This document shows, one piece after another, positions 56,301-64,000 of a DNA stretch of 64,000 bases. A program made the translations under genes and the position numbers. The DNA lies in NCBI GenBank assembly GCA_964019055.1, contig OZ025207.1, forward strand, positions 13,143,357-13,207,356. Reading direction: 5' to 3'. This DNA comes from Anthopleura xanthogrammica. Taxonomy: Eukaryota > Cnidaria > Anthozoa > Actiniaria > Actiniidae. A model generated the notes under the pieces. That model was not told where the DNA came from and searched no databases. It worked only from the letters and a program-made list of their open reading frames with translations. Numbering within the stretch: the first letter of the stretch is position 1; every line of letters begins with the position of its first letter.

Positions 56301-58894
56301 ATGTGTAAGACTGGAAGTAAAACAGGAAGAGCTACAGCAAGCAATACTTGAGGCTTTCCACTGTACTGGGACAAAAGAAAGGAAGTCTTCCTCAACTCTT
56401 GTCTTGGCTATGACAACCCATGATATCTTATTTGGAGAAAATAATGAGGCGAGCAAACAAACAGATGAAGAAAATAAAGAAAAACAACCAGAAAAACCTG
56501 AGGTACTGTATAACTAGAGATTTCTTAGAGCACTTTTCATTTCCTGTGACCTACTAACTCCAGATGTCTGGCGTTTTGGCTTCTGTCAATTAGACTATCA
56601 ACAGGCTGAGTTCATTCTAATCATTAGCGATAAAAAATTCCTGCATAAAAATAGGTTTGTAGTCACAGGAATTTCCTTGTTCAATTGGAATGAACTCGGC
56701 CCATTGTAAGTTTTATTGACAGAAGCCAAAATGCAAGATGTCGGGAGTTGGCTAGGTCTGAGATATAATGAAATGTGCGGTAATTACACATGAAATATAA
56801 CATCTGAATTATTAAGCTTACTTCATTATACCTTATCCTGTATGCAATTGTCCTGTTTATTGCTGTATGAGAACTGATTAAATTTGGCTGCTTGTTTTAT
56901 CACTAGTCCTAAATGATGTAAAATGTTAATGTTCCAAGGACACATACCCTGTTCCCCAATCCTTCAGTTTCTTGAGGGAAAAATGGGGATAGCATGGAGA
57001 GGAGAGTGAAAAAGCTACTCTACGTACCTACCTTGCTACTGCCCAAGAAATCAAAACAAACCAACAAACAAAAAAAATAAAATAGAAAAAAATTGAGATT
57101 TTTTTTTTGTTTGTTTGTGTTTTTGTATTGACCAATAATTTCTTCAACGTAAAACTTTAAATTCCTAGGTTAAAAAAGAATTGCCAACACTAAAGCACAT
57201 CAGTTTTCATGGATCTGTTCTACTGAAAACACTTCTTGAACTTCAAGATCCAAGGGTGTTTGTAGACAGTCTGCTTGGAATGAGTAAGGAGGAGCTTATG
57301 AAAATCTGTCAAGATCCAATTGGTTCCAGAACTGCCGAGGCATTCTTTAGGAGTAAAACAGTTAAAGAGAAAAAGAAGAACAAATTCTGTGACAAATTGA
57401 AGGTATTGTAAAAACTTGAATTTACTAAATAGAGGAAAGACAACTGCTGCTAATGAGCAATGCACAACTGAGTCTACAACACCAGTATATAAGCATCAGC
57501 AACATACACAGACTCAGTGCAACTCTTCTCTAACAGGTGTGAGGAAAGACAACTGCTGTTAATGAGCAATGCACAACTGAGTCTACAACACAAGTATAAG
57601 CATAAGCAACATACACAGACTCAGTGCAGCTCTTCTCTAGCAGGTGTGAGGAAAGACAAACTAACTTTTTGAAAATATACTTTAAGGGTGAATTTGTGAA
57701 GCTCTCTTGTGACAAACAATCCAGTCATGTGGTGGAAACCTGCTGGAGCCACGTAGACACATCACACAAGGAACTAATCCTACAAGAACTGCTCCAAGAT
57801 GAACACAAACTCGCCAAGGATTTCTTTGGTAGTAAAGTAATAAAGAAGTGCAATCTTGAGCAATTCAAAAGAAAGAAGGGTGGCTGGATCGAAAGGGAAG
57901 AAAAGGCAAATAAGAAAAGACAAATTTTTGACAAAATTATCAATGAAGAGGAAAAAAAGAAAAAGAAGGCAAAAGGAATGAAGGAGGAACATCAAGGAAA
58001 ATGTGCTGTCCGGTCCTTTGCTGCTGAGATGGCTGTTTTAGGGTTTGATACAACTAAGAATCCTGAAGACACCAAGATTGAGGTACAGAAGTGTGTTGTA
58101 TCCATCTTCATAATCAGTACGCGACCAATGCAGTACAAGATGCCTGAATTTGTGGCTTTTGTCAATCACATTTCCAATAATCAGAGCTATTATGGTGAAA
58201 AAGGAAACTAAAATCAAGATATTTTGGGCTGTACTGGTCATGCAATTATAAAAATGGCTAAAAATGTAATATATAAAATGATTCGATATACCATGCTCCA
58301 ATAGCAAAAATTTCAGCCATTCCCCTCCCTTTAAAAGTTTTACCCTCAAGTCACTGTGCAAAAAGATCTCAATGGATTTTTTCAAGCCTTGACATTTTTA
58401 TTCATCAGAAAGTTGAAGGCAACCCAAAGGCCTAGAGACCTCTCTACCTTGCACATGGGTGCAATGTGTTCCTATTTCAGACCACGTGTCATTCCCTAGA
58501 GAATCATTTCTTTGTTTAACGGTTGTGCATGAGAAGACATGAATATGGATACAACTCAAACAAAGAATCTCATTCTCAAGAGAATGACATGTGTTCTGAA
58601 ATGGGAAAACATTATCCCCAAGGTGAAGAGGTTTATTATCGACTATCCTCGGAATTCCCATGCGCTTTCCTTCTACATCTTTCAACAATGTCTTGGAAAC
58701 ACTAAAGTAAAGCCTAAGTTTGACTGTTTGTTTTGTTTTGTTAGGAAACTGCAGCAAAGCGAGCAAAGGTCCAGGAAAGACAGAAAGAAGATGATGATAT
58801 AGATATGATATTCAGGACCAAGAAGATACTGAAAGGAAACAAAAGCACAACAGATGATGGTACTCACCCAAAGAAGAAAAAGAAAAATAATTGA
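53386..58894 (+). CDS. NOP9: NOP9, nucleolar Pumilio-repeat protein for 18S rRNA maturation
   Basis: Exons: 53386-54001, 54669-54996, 55529-55724, 56212-56502, 57169-57402, 57687-58082, 58745-58894; all GT-AG, in frame, 736 aa (longer than human, about 636, mainly through charged loops). Conserved start region LSYFKRVENVIEDDEFEDEE-SKKLFVENVF, then Puf-type helical repeats with motifs such as DRFGSHVVQNLVN, NTYGSHVVRAVFEVLSG, FSHDVGSHLVEKIL, HHVANYLVQHLL, DPIGSRTAEAFF, DKQSSHVVETCW and FFGSKVIKKC. Acidic inserts (about residues 300-315 and the exon 4 end) and Lys-rich stretches, ending TDDGTHPKKKKKNN, fit a nucleolar protein. It binds pre-rRNA near the 18S 3' end and holds back Nob1 cleavage. 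Divergent from MRRF. Confidence 0.95.
54355..54600 (+). repeat. SINE body plus imperfect tandem repeat in NOP9 intron 1
   Basis: AAGGATTTTTCTCCAGGTTC and TGGTTTTCCTCTCTCC match the SINE body. They are followed by two imperfect copies of about 110 bp sharing GAGTGTTGTRTGTYGTAAAT and GCGAACCTC/GCAAACCTC. Confidence 0.65.
55058..55170. mobile_element. Foldback element, copy 2 of the 21811 family
   Basis: GTGACAGGGAAATCAGACAA with a decayed right arm (ATTGACAGTATTCTATTGCC, CAGCCATGAC). In NOP9 intron 2. Confidence 0.7.
55744..56075. mobile_element. ORF-less bipartite inverted-repeat plus hairpin element (G2)
   Basis: A perfect 22-bp inverted repeat (55744-55765 and 55902-55923) bounds a 180-bp body that shares its left part with G1 (TTTTCACATGTGAAGATAAC palindromes, GGTTACC). 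Then comes the same hairpin as G1 (AATATTACATGGGCGCTTGG ... GAGCACCCATGTAATATCC, centre TCGTTCGCTGTGCTCACT). It is an internally deleted derivative of the G1 type, lying in NOP9 intron 3 and starting 20 nt after the exon 3 donor. Confidence 0.85.
56093..56120 (+). repeat. Duplicate of NOP9 exon 3 end and 5' splice site
   Basis: ACTACTGACCCTACCCTG followed by TTGAGTAG copies the exon 3 end and donor at 55705-55733 (ACTACTGACCCTACCCTG|GTGAGTAG), with the GT changed to TT. The duplicated pair brackets element G2. A third, weaker copy (CTACCGACCCTACC) lies near 56187-56200. Confidence 0.85.
56526..56781. mobile_element. MITE family H copy 2
   Basis: TAGAGCACTTTTCATTTCCT / ATGAAATGTGCGGTA ends; CTCCAGATGTCTGGCGTTTT pairs with AAAATGCAAGATGTCGGGAG. 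Starts about 24 nt after the NOP9 exon 4 donor. Confidence 0.88.
57432..57647. repeat. Tandem duplication (about 108 bp x 2) in NOP9 intron 5
   Basis: GAGGAAAGACAACTGCTGYT begins both copies (57432 and 57541), and a third partial copy starts at 57648 just before exon 6. The copies share ATACACAGACTCAGTGCARC and differ at only a few positions, so the duplication is recent. Confidence 0.95.
58433..58635. mobile_element. MITE family B copy 5
   Basis: TAGAGACCTCTCTACCTTG / AAGGTGAAGAGGTTTA ends with TTTCAGACCACGTGTCATTC and GAATGACATGTGTTCTGAAA arms. In the last NOP9 intron. Confidence 0.9.
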
Positions 58895-59246
58895 ACATTA
58901 TTGAACATTACTAAAGATTATTGTATTTCATCATTAGGCATGTGCATAGGCTCAGCTAGTTTCAGCAGTGGGCAGGTTGTTCGCCCCCACCCCTGGATTT
59001 CAGGCTTGGTAGGCAACAAGCAACAAAACTTTCACCAACCTTTTTTAAAATAGCTGTATACAAATCTGTCACTGAAATGTCATTTGCAATGGATTCTTAA
59101 TGAAGTGAAGTTGATAGCACGTGACAGGCAGTATTGCCCTGTCATTGGTTACTGATCACGAGACTGACGAGGTCCATTCACCTGTATGCGAATACATTCG
59201 ACATTGCGAGTCAAGATAAAGAAAATTCAATCAATATGATTCATAA

Positions 59247-59252
59247 TTTATT
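59247..59252 (-). terminator. Polyadenylation signal AATAAA
   Basis: TTTATT on the plus strand, giving AATAAA on the minus strand about 85 nt after the stop codon of the 170-aa gene. Confidence 0.5.
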
Positions 59253-59335
59253 GTATACTCATTGTATTCTCCTATGCACTGGAAGCCATTACTATAATCC
59301 TATATTTAGCTGTTATACATCATTTGATTTATTCA

Positions 59336-59848
59336 CTAAAGGGTATTAAATTGGCAGTCAATTGGTAGAATCGACTGCAGGTCAAAGTATCCTAGTGTAT
59401 CACAACACGATCCTTTCTTTTTGATCTCATCGTCCGTCGCATACAAGTATGGATAACTCTCTGTATGTACAGGCAGACTAACAAAAAACTGACCTGCAGC
59501 TGTCCTTATCACATTATGAGCCGCTGCGTTGAATGGCACTTGTACGAATCCATGCGGTTGCTGTGTTTGGACAGGCGCAGTTGTTTGTTCCCTGATCTTG
59601 GCTCTTCTCTGCTCGTACTTGCCGCTGGGCGAAAATATCGCTGGTAAGGCCGCTGCTGGATTCGTGGTGAGTAGACGAACGAGCTGAAAGTTTTGGTCAC
59701 TTTTATTTTTGAAGTTTTGTTTCTTAACTTGAACAGCGCAATTACCACTAACATTTGTTCTCGGAATGTTGTTTGCCGTTGGTTTAACAACACACACATG
59801 TCGCTGTTCACTGAGATTTTTTCCAGGATTTGAATCACTTGAGTTCAT
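59336..59848 (-). CDS. Unrecognised 170-aa protein
   Basis: Single exon. The start is well supported: CACAATGA context with an in-frame TAG five codons upstream. The product is basic and Asn/Gln-rich in its N-terminal half (residues 1-50, no membrane segment or signal peptide). Its C-terminal half looks ordered: AAALPAIFSPSGKYEQRRAK, VQVPFNAAAHNVIRTAAGQF, SLPVHTESYPYLYATDDEIK, CCDTLGYFDLQSILPID. I do not recognise the family and assign no function. An AATAAA signal lies about 85 bp downstream at 59247-59252 on the same strand. Convergent with NOP9, whose stop is about 440 bp away. Confidence 0.6.
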   Translation of the reverse strand: MNSSDSNPGKNLSEQRHVCVVKPTANNIPRTNVSGNCAVQVKKQNFKNKSDQNFQLVRLLTTNPAAALPAIFSPSGKYEQRRAKIREQTTAPVQTQQPHGFVQVPFNAAAHNVIRTAAGQFFVSLPVHTESYPYLYATDDEIKKKGSCCDTLGYFDLQSILPIDCQFNTL

Positions 59849-60468
59849 TGTGACAAACTTCTATTTCTTCGTGCTTCGCCTTTTCTTCCCTTGTGGATTT
59901 TGCAGGAAATGTTTACATATGCTATGACGACCGCGTGACATCATAGTAAACAAATTTTGTCGGTGTGAGCACGCGCATGATGTCATGAATGGTTTACGCG
60001 CGAGCGAGCTGAGTAACCGAGCATTTTCGAATTTTGAAAATACATGGTCAATATTGATTCTACATTTAAGGCGTAAATTGTTGAAAATGGGTACCTATTT
60101 TTACCTTATGGCTACAGCATTAGAAACTAGCAGACCATTTGTTCATATTTTCAGAATTCTTTTGTAACATCTTGTTAAAGTGAGCAGTTGCACGCGCCAG
60201 GCTTTGATTCACCGGAGTATGCGCGCGCTACGAAGTGCTGTGCAAAAGAACCCGCGTTATTACTCGGACTGCTGCGATAAAAATATAAGAACTTTGGGGC
60301 AAACTCAGCTGAATAACCTAGAATGCTTCGTTTCCTGGAGAAAACCAGCTGAAGAAACAAGGTTTGAACATAAATCTTGAGGAATAGTTTTGTTAGTGAA
60401 CACACATGATACACATCTACATCGAGGGATTCCCGCGGGACTTCAAAAGAGAATACTTAACAATTAGT

Positions 60469-60749
60469 CCTCGAGTCCGAATGGTCTACGAGTCAATAGC
60501 CCATGAGGCCGAAGGCCGAATGGGCTATTGACTTGTAGGCCATGAGGGCGAGAGGTCTAATTGTTTTAGTAAAAACCTACTAATCGGTCCAATAAAAGGA
60601 TGCAAAAAGTTTTGGATTTTGCTTTAAATATATATTTTTTGGTTTTCAAAACCGGCGCTTTTCGCTACTAGAGGTCTATCACTAATAGACCCCTAGTAGC
60701 TCAGCCAATCACAGGGCTCGATTGGTGATAGACCATTAGTAGGTTTTTT
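60469..60749. mobile_element. Bipartite hairpin plus inverted-repeat element (G4)
   Basis: The hairpin at 60469-60568 (GTCAATAGCCCA / TGGGCTATTGAC, centre GAGGCCGAAGGCCGA) is followed directly by a body bounded by AAAACCTACTAAT (60572-) and ATTAGTAGGTTTT (to about 60747). The architecture matches G1-G3, though the sequences differ. A diverged relative of its body and flank lies at 62976-63290. Confidence 0.65.
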
Positions 60750-61179
60750 CTAATAGCAAATACACTTACGAGAACATTGAACACTAAAGAATTACCACTC
60801 TTAGCGCGCGCACTTAATTCGCATGCATATCGAGGGATTTCACCAGAGACTACTAGCAAATACAATTACAAGATAGATTTATTCCTCTTAATAATTACTG
60901 TACAATCAGATATGATATATTCAGTGAGATGATATATTCCTTGAGATTCAAATGATATGCATTTGGAACATCTTGTCTAAAAGATGTCTTGTCAGTATTC
61001 AATATAAGACTCTTGATTTATATCCCTTCCACTTAACCCGTGAAAAACATGTCATAAAATAAAAAAGAGTTCTAACTTTCGCGTAGTGGTTTTCTACACT
61101 TCGCTCGTGTTCTTTCAGCTCCCGCGTGCTGAGATAAGTTTATCTAAAACTAGCTGAAATTTGTTTCATATTTCTTAAA

Positions 61180-61426
61180 GGCGCGATTACACTGCGCAAT
61201 TTTCTCTACAACTTGTCTCGCAACGGAGTGTAACCTACAGCGCAATTTGAAAAATGTTGCGAGACAAGTTTTAGCAATCGTTGGGAAAAGTAGAATTCGT
61301 GCCTACTTTTTTTGGCGACGATTGCGTCTCTTTAGCATCGCGTAAACCCTTTTGCAACTTGTGTCGCAACGCCTTTGCGAGACAAGTTGCAGAGAAAATT
61401 GCTCCGCGTAATCGGGCCTTAGTCTA
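61180..61426. mobile_element. GTTGC-rich foldback element
   Basis: AAGGCGCGATTACACTGCGC pairs with GCTCCGCGTAATCGGGCCTT. The inner ACAACTTGTCTCGCAAC / GCGAGACAAGTTG words recur on both arms. Confidence 0.8.
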
Positions 61427-61464
61427 CTAGACATTAGTGGACAATATTTCATCCTTGCATTACA

Positions 61465-61560
61465 CACCTTGTTATTACGGACACCAGGACCTGTTCCGGG
61501 GACTCGCATTTGCTGTTAAGCTAACCTGCTTAATACGAGCAGTGTCCGTATTAACGAGGG
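61465..61560. mobile_element. Short foldback, TTACGGACACCAG ends
   Basis: TTATTACGGACAC pairs with GTGTCCGTATTAA, with GGACC / GGGTCC outside. About 95 bp. Confidence 0.6.
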
Positions 61561-62109
61561 TCCACTCTACCTATTTCACGGGTTAAGTAAAATGGCTCAA
61601 ATTTTGTATCAAGCAGAATACACACTAGAATTATCAATAACATTTTCATCCAGTAGCAACTTAGCGGCGCAGCGCTCACTAATATATGCTTTATCGAGGG
61701 AGAGCGAATTGACCAGAAATCATGCTGAATGATTTTCAAAATATCAAAGTTTAAAGGGGTTTGGTTTTCCTGATCATAATTGAGTAATATTATCCTCAAA
61801 TATTTGAATTATTCGGACCTTCGAAATTGGGGGCGTTTTCATCCAAGTGCCCCTTTAAATATTGATTATGATTCAATTTGTACATATTACATATCAGTAT
61901 TGAAATTTCATAATATTGTCTTCATCGTGTAAGAAATAAGAACAGGTCGATACATATATTTTACAATTAGCGTTCCTGCCTGAATTTTCCTACAATTGAT
62001 TCATTATTCAATTAGGAATGACGCGGAATGAACCTAAATTTGTCTAATAATCTCTAATGAATTAATAGCCAATCCATTAAAATGCAACGAATTCTACGAG
62101 TTGGAAAGC

Positions 62110-62560
62110 TATGGTAGTATTATACGCTATCAATTTGGTGGGTTTATTCAGTGAACCAATCAAAATTCGTGTTATAATACACGTCACTTAGATGAGTTTA
62201 TTTCGTGAACCAATCAAAGTTCTTGTTATATTGGATATCACTTAGGTGTGTTATTTCGTAAACCATTCAAAATTCGTGTTATATTGGATATCACTTAGGT
62301 GTGTTATTCCGTAAACCAATCAAAATTCGTGTTATATTGGATATCACTTAGGTGTGTTATTCCGTAAACCAATCAAAATTCGTGTTATAATACACATCAA
62401 TTAGATGGGTTATTCCGTGAACCAATCAAAATTCGTGTTATATTGCATATCAATTAGATGGGTTATTCCGTGAACCATTCAAATTTCGTGTTATAATACA
62501 CATCACTTACGTGGGCTCTTCTATGAAAAAAAATCAAAAATCGCGTTATGATACACATTA
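62110..62560. repeat. 53-bp minisatellite, about 8 copies
   Basis: Unit ATTCGTGTTATATTGGATAT, CACTTAGGTGTGTTATTCCG, TAAACCAATCAAA repeats with a 53-bp period and moderate divergence; each unit contains an (A)CCAATCA word. The copies fall into two subtypes (TTGGATATCAC and ATACACATCA/GTCAC) that are not strictly alternating. Confidence 0.93.
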
Positions 62561-62737
62561 CTTTTAAAACTACACTTAACCAATTACTTCTCATGCTGTA
62601 AATAACCTAAATACCTCCCTACTACGTCTCGTAAATAATCTAAATAATGCGTACCGCTAGAGTGAGCTTACTTCCTCAATAAAACAGTAGAGTCCAACAG
62701 AAAAGAAAAAAAGGAAACGTTTCCCTCTACTTGTAAC

Positions 62738-62955
62738 AATAGTCCCTTCACAGTTCCCTGCGCCATCTTGAAAGTTAGCCGTGCCTTTGCGTCGAAGCGA
62801 GATGAACGGTGACCTTGCAATGATAGAGACATGTGAACAATTGTCCAAGGTCTCTAAAAGGTCTCTATCATTGCAAGATCACTTCATGTCTCGCTTCGAT
62901 GCAAAGACACGGCTATCTTTAAAGGTGGCGCAGGGGACTGTGAAGGAAACTGTTA
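62738..62955. mobile_element. MITE family C copy 3
   Basis: AATAGTCCCTTCACAGTTCC / GGACTGTGAAGGAAACTGTT ends; CTTGCAATGATAGAGAC / GTCTCTATCATTGCAAG centre is perfect. Confidence 0.93.
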
Positions 62956-62975
62956 GACTCCTAACTACCGAGGGT

Positions 62976-63290
62976 AATATAGGTCTAATTGTTTTAGCAT
63001 AAATAACTAGTTTAACAGAGTTAGAAAATAAGAACTAGAAAAACTTTCTCATTGATTTTTTCATTATTTTAAAAACTATACACTTGCCCCATGTCGTCAT
63101 ATCTTATTTCTCTTGTCTCCCGTGGAAGTTTTTTACTCAATCCACGGAGTCGCACCTTAGCAGAGACATACAAAGGGCGGCGGACTCTGGGAAAGTCTAC
63201 TCAAAAACTGGCGGTTTTTCTATCATGGACTACGAGAAATAGACCACTAGTAGCTTAGCAAATCACGATAGTCCACTTTTTTGTTTGTTA
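62976..63290. mobile_element. Diverged relative of G4
   Basis: AGGTCTAATTGTTTTAG matches the G4 hairpin end, and GACCACTAGTAGCTTAGC with AATCACGATAG matches the G4 body (CCCCTAGTAGCTCAGC, AATCACAGG). The inverted repeats are decayed. Confidence 0.5.
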
Positions 63291-63579
63291 ATAACTATTT
63301 CAAAGGGGAAGTAGTATAATCACTCCAACTCCACGCTTTCTAAATAATCTAAATACTACTAACAAATATTTAACTACAAACTTAATTAATAACATCTAAA
63401 GCTCAGACCAGCTTAGCTTACGTTAGAACTAAATATTACCCTAAATAGTGAAATTTATACTAATGACTAAATAATTTTTCCTCGAAAAATGAAATATTTT
63501 TCAGCGTTAGAGGAGTAGTCGGCAGGTTTTTTTGACGAAGAAAAAATTAAAGATTATATTAACTTGTACTCAGAAATTG
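63291..63579. other. Intergenic
   Basis: AT-rich, nothing recognised. Confidence 0.4.
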
Positions 63580-63840
63580 AGGTGCGGTAATACGAGCAAC
63601 AAAATCGTGCAACATGTCGCTCAACGTCGTTACGTTGCAAGTTGCAGAGCGAATGTATTTCAAAATTTTTCTGCGCGACTTTGTTGCAGAAATAGAAGCT
63701 CTTTCTACTCTCTGCAACAATGAAATTTTGTTGCGCGCGGGGTGGCAGTACGAGCAACACTGATTCACTCTGTATCTTGCAACGCAACAATGTTGCGCGA
63801 CAAGTTGAACAATTTTATTGCTCGTATTTCCGCGCCTTTA
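63580..63840. mobile_element. GTTGC-rich foldback element, family copy 2
   Basis: GTGCGGTAATACGAGCAACA and GCTCGTATTTCCGCGCCTTT ends match 10265-10516; the AGAAGCTCTTTCTACTCTCT centre is shared. Confidence 0.88.
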
Positions 63841-63940
63841 GGTTTTTCAGGAAGGAGACCAGATCAATGGCTGTGATCTCCATGACAACCTATCTTTAAA
63901 CACAGTCCCTCAAGGTTCTGTATATAATACGCTAGGCAAT

Positions 63941-64000
63941 ATATATTTTCATTACAATTTCTCTTGCAATTTTGTTGCGAGAGAAGTTGCACGAGAAATC
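63941..64000. mobile_element. Partial GTTGC-rich element at the window edge
   Basis: GATTTCTCGTGCAACTTCTC (reverse complement of the end) and ACAATTTCTCTTGCAATTTT are opposing arms of a foldback cut by or ending at the window boundary. Confidence 0.5.

Overview
The window looks like invertebrate nuclear DNA and most probably comes from an anthozoan cnidarian (sea anemone or coral). It is AT-rich. It has compact animal genes with GT-AG introns, a very dense population of short foldback (MITE-like) transposons, and a gene fragment of the KIAA1958/QRICH1/ZMYM type (Crypton-like recombinase) that is abundant in cnidarians. The organism call is inference. I see no bacterial, viral or CRISPR content.

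Layout. 1-1436: the end of a 57-bp satellite array. 5389-7813 (+): a two-exon class A GPCR whose intron is swollen by ATGG repeats. 11811-12722 (+): an intronless SOCS6/7-type SH2/SOCS-box protein with an N-terminal acylation motif. 15273-16280 (+): an intronless PH-domain adaptor-like protein. About 17.9-24.7 kb: no supported gene, mostly foldback elements. 24940-39843 (-): a 17-exon mitochondrial FAD oxidoreductase of the DMGDH/SARDH/PDPR family, reconstructed here exon by exon and including a 21-nt microexon. About 40-43.9 kb: repeats. 43954-48037 (-): PEDS1/TMEM189 (plasmenylethanolamine desaturase), 4 exons. 48914-53156 (-): MRRF, mitochondrial ribosome recycling factor, 6 exons. 53386-58894 (+): NOP9, a nucleolar Pumilio-repeat rRNA-processing factor, 7 exons, head-to-head with MRRF across 229 bp. 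59336-59848 (-): an unrecognised single-exon protein. About 60-64 kb: repeats, including a 53-bp minisatellite.

Functions. The right half is a housekeeping cluster: mitochondrial one-carbon/amine oxidation, ether-lipid desaturation, mitochondrial translation recycling and ribosome biogenesis. The left half holds three signalling genes (GPCR, SOCS, PH adaptor). Nothing indicates that they form one pathway.

The most interesting structure is a set of mobile elements with an unusual bipartite design. Each has a body bounded by 13-24-bp inverted repeats and, directly beside it, a long perfect-to-near-perfect hairpin. One copy (46258-47297) carries an ORF resembling the N-terminal half of Crypton-type tyrosine recombinases, and a second copy (55744-56075) is its ORF-less deletion derivative. 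In three genes these elements begin 13-20 nt after a 5' splice site.
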